Origin: CAZMCH01 sp964564735 | GTDB taxonomy: Bacteria; Poribacteria; DTPJ01 | NCBI GenBank assembly: GCA_964564735.1 | Contig: CAZMCH010000091.1 | Location: 1 to 16,548, forward strand | Reading direction: 5' to 3' | Length of the DNA stretch: 16,548 bases | Shown here: one piece after another, positions 7,743-13,214 of the stretch | Layout of the letters: each line of letters starts with the position of its first letter | Numbering within the stretch: the first letter of the stretch is position 1 | The notes under the pieces: model-generated | Told to the model about the DNA's origin: nothing | What the model saw: the letters and a program-made list of their open reading frames with translations, nothing else | The model's database searches: none | Program-made: the position numbers and the translations under genes

Positions 7743-7816
7743 GTTTTTGTTATATTAAAAGCGTCTGCCTTTAATACATCTCCTTTCGTTTTTGTTGTTT
7801 TTTTGGATTAACCCCA

Positions 7817-7836
7817 ATTCTAGCGAAGTCTGGAAT
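7817..7836. repeat. REP-like hairpin between the PIN gene and the glycosidase
   Basis: ATTCTAG and CTGGAAT (complementary at six of seven positions plus a G-T pair) flank CGAAGT. On the minus strand it reads GGATTCCAGACTTCGCTAG, the style of short dispersed 'GGATTCC...GGAAT' repeats seen in many bacteria. It lies downstream of the toxin gene and could also act as a weak terminator. Repeat status cannot be proven from one copy. Confidence 0.45.
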
Positions 7837-7866
7837 CCATTTCTAATGTTTGATTGACGTTAATTA

Positions 7867-8373
7867 TTATGATAATATTGAGTTGCGATAATTAAAAATG
7901 CTTTTGTATGGCGACCTATAGTTATTTCTGATCATAGCTTGTAATACTTCATCAGCTTCAAGTTCTGATAAAATATTTTCGTCAATAGCGATATTCAATA
8001 GACCAAATGTCCCAGTGACAGAGATAGAGCTATTTTCTGCGTAAAGCCTAGCAAGCAAATCATCAGTAAAATATGCCCAACCACGCATATAGGCAATAGC
8101 CAAACAAGAACGTTCACCTTCTACTAACCTTTTAGGCATGTTATCAAATAAATGCCTCTCTTTTTGTTTAAGTTCTGCTATTAAAATCCAATCATGTTGA
8201 TCAATAATCTCTATAACATGACTAAGAAATAAGTGACCTTTTCTAACTCCATTTTTGAACTCAATAATTACTTCAGGTGTGGTATATATCTCACCAATAA
8301 TCTTTCTTAATAAATCCATTTGTCCAGCAACTGCAAAATTAGATATGACGGTGTTGTTTACGATTACGCTCAT
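7867..8373 (-). CDS. DUF3368-type PIN-domain toxin (putative RNase) of a toxin-antitoxin pair
   Basis: This 168-aa PIN-like protein starts IVNNTVISNFAVAGQMDLLR, the usual DUF3368 opening (vDNTVLSNFAlvGrldLL). Other acidic positions are present: E38 (VIIEF), E87 (VEGERSCLAIAY) and D104/D105 (YFTDDLLARLYA), followed by TGTFGLL. The first catalytic Asp appears as Asn (N6), so nuclease activity may be reduced or lost. The start ATG at 8373 lies inside the upstream gene (35-nt overlap), with AAAGG about 12 nt ahead. The overlap with a UPF0175 antitoxin supports the toxin assignment. PIN toxins of this kind cleave RNA and are neutralised by their cognate antitoxin. Confidence 0.83.
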   Translation of the reverse strand: MSVIVNNTVISNFAVAGQMDLLRKIIGEIYTTPEVIIEFKNGVRKGHLFLSHVIEIIDQHDWILIAELKQKERHLFDNMPKRLVEGERSCLAIAYMRGWAYFTDDLLARLYAENSSISVTGTFGLLNIAIDENILSELEADEVLQAMIRNNYRSPYKSIFNYRNSILS

Positions 8374-8686
8374 TCTTTAATATTTCCTTTGCCTCTAAAT
8401 GCTCTTTTCTGGCTTCCTCGTAATCTCTAGGACATAATCTTAGCTCTATACCATTTTCCACTAAAATCATTTTCATTTCCTCAAAACAGACACCCGCAAT
8501 CTCAGCAGCCCTTCCAAGACTAATCTCTTCATTGTCATACATATAAATAGCAACCTTCTTTTTTATTTCTGGATTTTCTTTTAATAGCGATTTAATTGCT
8601 TCGTTAATTGCCTTTTCCTCAGACTCATATATACCAGCATCAACCATACCTTTTATGCTTATGTCATATTCCTGTTGTTGTTTCAT
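8339..8686 (-). CDS. UPF0175-family antitoxin
   Basis: This 115-aa protein is the upstream partner of the PIN gene. The UPF0175 core is visible at about 43-80: KKVAIYMYDNEEISLGRAAE followed by IAGVCFEEMKMILVENGIEL, a small helix-turn-helix-like module. The N-terminal part (MVDAGIYESEEKAINEAIKS) resembles the ribbon-helix-helix style of antitoxins. The charged C-terminal tail (EARKEHLEAKEILKNERNRK) probably wraps the toxin. A plausible promoter lies just upstream. As in other TA loci the antitoxin is first and probably autoregulates. Only GGGAAG lies upstream of the ATG, a modest ribosome site. Confidence 0.85.
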   Translation of the reverse strand: MKQQQEYDISIKGMVDAGIYESEEKAINEAIKSLLKENPEIKKKVAIYMYDNEEISLGRAAEIAGVCFEEMKMILVENGIELRLCPRDYEEARKEHLEAKEILKNERNRKQHRHI

Positions 8687-8707
8687 TTTAATTCACTTCC
8701 CAATGAA

Positions 8708-8735
8708 TTTATAAAGAGTTGTAAGCGATTATCAA
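8708..8735 (-). promoter_or_regulatory. Candidate promoter of the toxin-antitoxin operon
   Basis: On the minus strand TTGATA (8735-8730) is followed after 16 nt by TATAAA (8713-8708), about 22 nt ahead of the antitoxin ATG. The short leader is usual for autoregulated TA operons. Confidence 0.55.
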
Positions 8736-8774
8736 ATAATATTGCTAACTTTTTATGGGTCACTAATCCAAAAT

Positions 8775-8805
8775 TCCCCTCTTGGGAGGGGATTAAGGGG
8801 TGGGT
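8775..8805. repeat. REP-type palindrome (CCCCTC-TTGG-GAGGGG) with GGGGTGGGT tail
   Basis: A 7-bp perfect stem (8775-8781 with 8786-8792) and TTGG loop are followed by TTAAGGGGTGGGT. This 'CCCCTC..GAGGGG..AAGGGGTGGGT' arrangement has the form of widely dispersed intergenic REP/MITE-like elements. It lies between the LemA stop and the TA promoter. Read on the minus strand it is a GC stem followed by AATTTT, so it may also terminate LemA transcription. Confidence 0.6.
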
Positions 8806-8846
8806 AGAAAAGTCAATAATATTTCTTGATAGATACTTATGATACT

Positions 8847-9650
8847 TTACTCAAATTTAGGTGTCTGTTTGCTGTCCTCTGATGCCTCAAAGAGAGCTAT
8901 TTTGCTTGGAAATCCCAACAATGGGCGTATCAAACCAACAGGGAAACTACGTGCAGTTTTATTATAAGACGCAACAGACTCATTATATCGCTTGCGTTCA
9001 ACGGATATGCGATTCTCTGCGCCAGACATCTCATCACTCAAACGCAAAAAAACGTCTGTTGATGATGACTGAGGGTCTGCAAGCATAGCGGATAAAACTT
9101 CTTGAATGGAATTATCTAGCTTGCTTTCCAAAGCTTGTTTCTCCTCAAATGATTTTGCTTTGCCAACCTCTTGATAGAGATTGCTGAGTGAATCAACAAG
9201 TTCTTTTTCATGCCTTGCAGAAGCCTTAGCAAGTGATATGAGATTAGGTATTAGATCATGCCTACGCTGAAGCACATTTTCAAGTTGCGCCTTCTTTGCC
9301 TCAACATCAGACATCCGCGCATTAAGAGAACCATGACCAGAAGCAGTTATAATGACGAGTAGAACAATCAATACGCCACCGATAGCAGTGTATTTAAATT
9401 TGCGTCTTTTTTGTGATTCAGCCTTTTGCCTTTGCTCAATCCTCAATTGATCAATCGCTTTATCAATATATTCCTGCTTAATGCCAACTTCATTAGCACC
9501 TGCGGTAAGGTCTGAGCGAGAGATGCTTCCTTCTGTATTTTCAGCTTCCTGTTGCAGTTTGGATGCACGCTGAAGAATCTCTTCCGCCTCTTGATCGCTT
9601 ATTTTTTCATTAGCTAGTTTTTGCTTTTGATTATTTATTTTTTCGTTCAT
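8847..9650 (-). CDS. LemA-family membrane protein with an extra N-terminal domain
   Basis: The LemA core occupies about residues 105-255 of 267: one TM helix at 86-103 (AIGGVLIVLLVIITASG), then the hallmark LENVLQRRHDLIPNLISLAK and the helical bundle, with RYNESVASYNKTARSFPVGL near the end. Unlike ordinary LemA (about 190 aa, TM at the extreme N-terminus), it has about 85 residues before the TM. These include SDQEAEEILQRASKLQQE and ISRSDLTAGANEVGIKQEYI, a pattern also seen as a small N-terminal helical module in other membrane proteins. It is the last gene of the run: its ATG overlaps the stop of the TPM gene (TAATG). LemA and TPM proteins are frequently neighbours; their biochemical role is poorly known. 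Confidence 0.88.
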   Translation of the reverse strand: MNEKINNQKQKLANEKISDQEAEEILQRASKLQQEAENTEGSISRSDLTAGANEVGIKQEYIDKAIDQLRIEQRQKAESQKRRKFKYTAIGGVLIVLLVIITASGHGSLNARMSDVEAKKAQLENVLQRRHDLIPNLISLAKASARHEKELVDSLSNLYQEVGKAKSFEEKQALESKLDNSIQEVLSAMLADPQSSSTDVFLRLSDEMSGAENRISVERKRYNESVASYNKTARSFPVGLIRPLLGFPSKIALFEASEDSKQTPKFE

Positions 9651-10801
9651 TACCAGCTTGCTCCTGCACCTCCGCCTCCAGAACTTCCTCCACCAAAGCT
9701 ACCTCCAGAGCTACCACCCCAACTGCTCCCTGAACTACTCCAAGAACTGCGTCCTGATGATCTACCTCTTGTCGTGCTTGTGATAACTATAGGTGGAATT
9801 GTTCTTTTAGATACATTTTGATAATTACATTTTGGATATTGACATTTGCGAGTTATTTCCTCTATACCTGTGCTTATGGTTGTTGGATTTTTTATCCTTG
9901 CGGATTTTATATAAACTGTTCGGTGCTTGCATTTCGGGCAATCCTCATATTTGCCATAGCCTTTTCGGGATTTCTCGATCCTGTTTATCTGACAATCGTC
10001 ACATCTCCATACCGTATAATTCATGCTTCCAAGTTCTTCTTCAAATTTTTCATCGAAAGAAAGGTATGCGTCCTCTTGATCTTCTGTCAGTTTTCGCATA
10101 CGTTTCTTGCATTGAGAGCATTTGCGATAATAAAGATGTCGCCAGATTAAATAGATCAGTAAAAATGGAGAGGCAATAATAAGAAAAATAAATATGACAA
10201 ACCCCCAAACAAAAGCAGTTTTGGTAGGATTTTGTGAAATATTATTCGCCTCTGAACCTATTGCTATATCTGGGTTTTCATTGGCAATTATCGCAGTCAT
10301 CATTTGAACGCCTGCAAGTATGCCTTTGCCAAAATTACCTTCTTTGAAATGAGGCACCATTTGATCTCTTAATATTTCGCCTACTTTGCCATCAGGCAAT
10401 ACGCCTTCAACAACATAGCCTGTCTCTACTTCTACTCGCCTTTCACTCATTACAAGCAAAACCAAAACACCATTATCTTTACCTACTTTTCCGATCTTCC
10501 AGAGATTGAAAAGCTCAGTTGCAAAATCTTTTGGTGTGCTATTATCTACATTTTTGACTGTAACAACTGCTATTTCGCTTGTAGTCTTTCGCTCAAGATC
10601 ATCAATTAGCATGTTTAGCTGATTTTCAGAATCAGGATCAATGACATCAGCCATATCACTAACCCAAGTATTGCTCGATGCCTTTGGATTAACGATTTGA
10701 TCAACTGATTCAGCACTACATATTTTAAGTGCCAAAAGAGAAAATAAGAGAAAAATAAGAGAATAAAAGAGGCTTTTATCACTGTAAAACCCAGTTTTCA
10801 T
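9650..10801 (-). CDS. Exported TPM-domain membrane protein with Cys-pair region and Gly/Ser-rich tail
   Basis: Layout of the 383 aa: signal peptide 1-30 (hydrophobic FYSLIFLLFSLLALKI, cleavage near CSA/ES); TPM domain about 40-180 (VSDMADVIDPDSENQLNMLI, SEIAVVTVKNV, DNGVLVLLVMSERRVEVETG, HFKEGNFGKGILAGVQMM); one TM helix 197-219; then a cytoplasmic tail with four Cys pairs (C228/C231, C267/C270, C288/C291, C320/C325) that look like zinc ribbons. It ends in a low-complexity Gly/Ser stretch from about 346 (GGGSSGGGGAGASW), typical of YgcG-like TPM proteins. TPM domains are assigned phosphatase-like or assembly roles in other systems; the function here is not known. Start ATG and upstream stop overlap (ATGA), and the stop overlaps the LemA ATG. 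Confidence 0.88.
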   Translation of the reverse strand: MKTGFYSDKSLFYSLIFLLFSLLALKICSAESVDQIVNPKASSNTWVSDMADVIDPDSENQLNMLIDDLERKTTSEIAVVTVKNVDNSTPKDFATELFNLWKIGKVGKDNGVLVLLVMSERRVEVETGYVVEGVLPDGKVGEILRDQMVPHFKEGNFGKGILAGVQMMTAIIANENPDIAIGSEANNISQNPTKTAFVWGFVIFIFLIIASPFLLIYLIWRHLYYRKCSQCKKRMRKLTEDQEDAYLSFDEKFEEELGSMNYTVWRCDDCQINRIEKSRKGYGKYEDCPKCKHRTVYIKSARIKNPTTISTGIEEITRKCQYPKCNYQNVSKRTIPPIVITSTTRGRSSGRSSWSSSGSSWGGSSGGSFGGGSSGGGGAGASW

Positions 10802-11334
10802 AAGCTATTTTCCTCTTCTGAAAATGATTCAGCTTGTTTGATAATTTCTGCCAATTTTTCTACTCCAAAATACAACGCTTCAGCAAATTTCCCTTCTTTC
10901 AAAATCGGAACGACATGATCATTCAAAACTTCACCTGATTCGCTATCGGTTATGATATGTTCCCACGAGTAACCAACTTCTGATTCAATTCTCCGCTCTG
11001 AAATTGCTAACAAGAGCATTAATCCTGCATGGCTTTCACCACCAACCTGCCAGCGATTGAAAAGCCAGAATATATATTCTGATGGCTTGAGTGGCTTTGT
11101 TGATTTTATTGTTACAACGACCATTTCTCCGCCTGTATCTTTATGGAATTGGATAAGGTGATCCTCAATCTTCTTTTTATTATCTTCAGAGAGCAATTCA
11201 GCAAAATCATTGACATATCCAGAACGTTTTGGAATCTTTTTTATTTTGCGTTCAAGATCGGCAATGCTAAAATTACAACCCTTGCATTTTGGGATCTCAT
11301 CTGTAACAATTAAGCCACAACGAGGGCATTTCAT
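10798..11334 (-). CDS. TPM-domain protein with N-terminal zinc ribbon and no membrane anchor
   Basis: This 178-aa protein opens with a CxxC...CxxC ribbon (C3, C6, C17, C20: MKCPRCGLIV...PKCKGC) followed by a TPM domain from about 36 (YVNDFAELLSEDNKKKIEDH, GEMVVVTIKSTKPLKPSEYI, WLFNRWQVGG, LMLLLAISERRIESEVGYSW, VVPILKEGKFAEALYFGVEK). There is no signal peptide or TM helix, so it should be cytosolic, whereas its downstream paralogue is exported. The ATG is preceded by GAGGTGA, and the stop overlaps the next start (ATGA), so it is co-translated with the next TPM gene. The gene starts 50 nt after the cyclophilin gene stop on the same strand and may be transcribed with it. Confidence 0.88.
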   Translation of the reverse strand: MKCPRCGLIVTDEIPKCKGCNFSIADLERKIKKIPKRSGYVNDFAELLSEDNKKKIEDHLIQFHKDTGGEMVVVTIKSTKPLKPSEYIFWLFNRWQVGGESHAGLMLLLAISERRIESEVGYSWEHIITDSESGEVLNDHVVPILKEGKFAEALYFGVEKLAEIIKQAESFSEEENSL

Positions 11335-11384
11335 ATAGTCACCTCATGTATTAGAGCAGATTTGACGGATTAATGCGGATATAA

Positions 11385-12047
11385 TTACTGGCTTTTCTTA
11401 ATTGATGCCTTATCAACGATTGATACTTTCTTCATCACGTCATCTTGAACAATTTTATCAACAACATCCATACCTTCAATAACCTGACCAAAGACCGTAT
11501 ATTCTCCGTCAAGATGCGGTTGTGGCTCAAAGCAGATATAAAATTGACTTCCAGCAGAATTTGGCATCTGAGTGCGTGCCATTGCGACAGTTCCTTTTAG
11601 ATGTTTCCTTGAATTAAACTCGTCTCTAATTGTATATCCCGGTCCGCCTGTGCCTGTCCCTTCTGGATCACCGCCCTGCGCCATGAAACCTTCTATAACT
11701 CTATGGAATTTCAAGCCATTATAGAAGCCTTTGTTTGTCAATGCGATGAAGTTATCAACGGTCTTTGGGGCATCCTTTGGGTAAAACTCAAAGACGATCT
11801 TTCCACCTTTTGCCATCTCAATCACAGCAACGACCTTTTCAGGATCGATCTTTGGTGGTTCAGGCTGAAACTTTGGTTCTGGTGCTTTTGTTGCGCCAAG
11901 CGATGTGGGATTTTGCTTTGTCATTTGCGTGTCCTTTGCGGTGTCGGTTGTTTTGGTATCTTTTTTGTCGCCACATGAGACAATCATCAGCGATAAAGCC
12001 ATAATCATAATTATAGACGAGAATATGATTATATTCCGTATCTGCAT
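11385..12047 (-). CDS. Cyclophilin-type peptidyl-prolyl isomerase lipoprotein
   Basis: This 220-aa protein catalyses cis-trans isomerisation of X-Pro bonds, probably at the outer face of the membrane. Residues 1-24 are a lipoprotein signal ending in the lipobox IVSC, with C25 the lipidated residue. A Thr/Lys/Pro-rich linker runs to about 70. The cyclophilin domain (72-217) has FHRVIEGFMAQGGDPEGTG with catalytic R116, the bacterial AGSQFYICFEPQPHLDGEYT block and VFGQVIEGMDVVDKI. Position 178 is His where animal cyclophilin A has Trp, as in cyclosporin-insensitive bacterial forms. AAAGGAG lies eight bases before the ATG. Upstream on this strand is a gene-poor region, so it is probably the first gene of its transcript. 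Confidence 0.93.
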   Translation of the reverse strand: MQIRNIIIFSSIIMIMALSLMIVSCGDKKDTKTTDTAKDTQMTKQNPTSLGATKAPEPKFQPEPPKIDPEKVVAVIEMAKGGKIVFEFYPKDAPKTVDNFIALTNKGFYNGLKFHRVIEGFMAQGGDPEGTGTGGPGYTIRDEFNSRKHLKGTVAMARTQMPNSAGSQFYICFEPQPHLDGEYTVFGQVIEGMDVVDKIVQDDVMKKVSIVDKASIKKSQ

Positions 12048-12271
12048 ATCTTTCTCCTTTAATCAATATTGTTAAAGTGACTCGCAACTATTGGTTCGCC
12101 GAATTAATTTTTGCATTTATAGATTTTTGAAAATCCCTCTCGATCTCCAAAAGTCATATTAGCAATACTGCCCTGCGGAAAGGGAACCCTTATAGATCAT
12201 AAATATAAAGATTACGCTATTTATATTACAATATATTGATAGAATAGGCAAGTGCTAACTAGCTAAGGTAT

Positions 12272-12503
12272 CTGTCCTAAACTATTGGGCAATAAAAAAA
12301 CCATCTGCTATAATATCTTCAGAAACATTTAAAGAAGAGGAGTAAACAGATGGTTGTTACAATTATAATCAAAGATGATTATGGAAATCAAATAAAAAAG
12401 CATAGATTATCATGCAAAACCTGATGAAAAATGGGAAGAAACATCCTTATGTTAGAGTGCTACGGAATTTGACTAAAAATGACTACCCAATAATTTGAGA
12501 CAG
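12272..12503. mobile_element. 232-bp element bounded by ~20-bp inverted repeats (MITE or internally deleted IS)
   Basis: The left end CTGTCCTAAACTATTGGGCA (12272-12291) matches the reverse complement of the right end (12484-12503, CTGTCTCAAATTATTGGGTA) at 16 of 20 positions. Between them is a short ORF with its own ribosome site that stops after 24 codons, then apparently non-coding sequence. This is the form of an IS that has lost most of its transposase gene, or of a MITE. No clear target-site duplication is visible at the flanks (GGTAT on the left, GCACG on the right), and the IS family was not identified. Confidence 0.6.
12350..12424 (+). pseudogene. 24-codon ORF inside the inverted-repeat element, possible transposase N-terminus remnant
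   Basis: An ATG preceded by AGAGGAG at good spacing opens a 24-residue frame beginning MVVTIIIKDDYGNQ and closed by TGA. The strong ribosome site and the position near the left end of the element suggest the preserved start of a lost transposase gene. A functional small peptide cannot be excluded. No family is recognised. Confidence 0.35.
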
Positions 12504-12569
12504 GCACGCATTTATAAAACACTATTGACTTTTCTTAGATATGGATATAAAATTTATCTGTTGAGAAAT

Positions 12570-12616
12570 ATGCACCATTTCGTGCAATAAAGATGCACTA
12601 TTTCTGTATAATAAAG
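12570..12616 (+). repeat. Two contiguous 23/24-bp direct repeats just upstream of the 162-aa gene
   Basis: 12570-12592 and 12593-12616 share ATGCAC, ATTTC, GT and AATAAAG, differing at three positions plus one indel. The first copy also has TGCAC-N6-GTGCA dyad symmetry (12571-12586). The second copy ends within the Shine-Dalgarno region (AAAGGAG, 12613-12619), so the repeat could be an operator or a translational control element. Confidence 0.55.
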
Positions 12617-12626
12617 GAGTTCGATT

Positions 12627-13115
12627 GTGCCAAAATATATAGAATTCAATATTGAACAAGAGATGATACTTGGTTATGAAGGTGGAACTGATTGGCTTAA
12701 ACTGTTTGACGATAAAAAGAATTTGCGTCTTAAAATAGAGGCGAGAAGAGGGATATATTTATTTAGTGTTGATCCTCCAGAGATAAATATTGAAATATAT
12801 AGTAGATTAAATGACCATACTCCAGATGTCTATTCGCAAATAACTCATATTGGGGGTATGAAATCTAGCAAAGCACAATCTACCAGATATGATATATTTG
12901 AAAGAGCAGTGAAAGACTATCATGGAGTAAGAAACAGGAATGTCAATAGTCCGTCAAAATATTCACCACAAAGACTAGAGAAAAGCCGAATTATGCAGGA
13001 GTTTGGGGAGAATTTTTATGTAAAAATTTATTATACAGATTCGGATGAAGCAGAGATGTATTTACTGAGTAAATACATAGAAAAATTTGGATGCAAACCT
13101 CCTTGGGATTTATGA
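12627..13115 (+). CDS. Hypothetical protein, 162 aa
   Basis: The product is not recognised. It starts with GTG, supported by AAAGGAG seven bases upstream; no in-frame ATG offers a better start. There is no signal peptide or TM helix. Residues 45-57 form an alternating hydrophobic stretch (LFSVDPPEINIEI), followed by THIGGMKSSKAQSTRYDIFE and a basic segment with YHGVRNRNVNSPSKYSPQRL. The end (FYVKIYYTDSDEAEMYLLSK, then YIEKFGCKPPWDL) resembles the last strand-helix and 'lPpWN' ending of some GIY-YIG-like proteins, but the catalytic GIY...YIG pair is not seen, so no function is assigned. It lies between a mobile-element remnant and a dehydrogenase gene and may be accessory DNA. A 99-nt gap separates it from the next gene. 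Confidence 0.75.
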   Translation: MPKYIEFNIEQEMILGYEGGTDWLKLFDDKKNLRLKIEARRGIYLFSVDPPEINIEIYSRLNDHTPDVYSQITHIGGMKSSKAQSTRYDIFERAVKDYHGVRNRNVNSPSKYSPQRLEKSRIMQEFGENFYVKIYYTDSDEAEMYLLSKYIEKFGCKPPWDL

Positions 13116-13214
13116 TTTTATTTCCCAAATAATTAGACTCAAGGAAATAAAACTGTCGCTGGAATGGCATACCGATATAAATTGTCTTAATTAAGAAAAA
13201 AGGAGAATAATTTA

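Larger units (their letters stand above)
12048..12626. other. Gene-poor intergenic region with a decayed or miniature mobile element
   Basis: This 579-base stretch separates the minus-strand cyclophilin run from plus-strand genes. It holds a 232-bp inverted-repeat-bounded element (12272-12503), a 24-codon ORF inside it, and a 23/24-bp tandem repeat ahead of the next gene. A small palindrome (AAGGGAACCCTT, 12180-12191) is the only feature noticed in its first 220 bases. No convincing promoter was identified. Confidence 0.6.

Noticed and set aside
7771..7785. Leader mini-ORF (ATG TAT TAA) directly after AAAGGAG upstream of the glycosidase
   Set aside because: The ribosome site touches the ATG with no spacer, so initiation is unlikely; nothing else supports a translated leader.
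8805..8824. Shared word TATTGACTTTTCT with 12523-12535
   Set aside because: A 13-base AT-rich match on opposite strands, without extended homology, is expected by chance in 16 kb of this composition.
12180..12191. AAGGGAACCCTT palindrome as an operator or terminator
   Set aside because: Short, isolated and not followed by a T-tract or linked to a promoter.
12607..12612. TATAAT as -10 box for the 162-aa gene
   Set aside because: Transcription would begin at about 12619, after the Shine-Dalgarno AAAGGAG (12613-12619), so the ribosome site would be lost. A promoter farther upstream is more likely (TTGACT at 12525 with a 15-nt spacer to TATAAA is weak).
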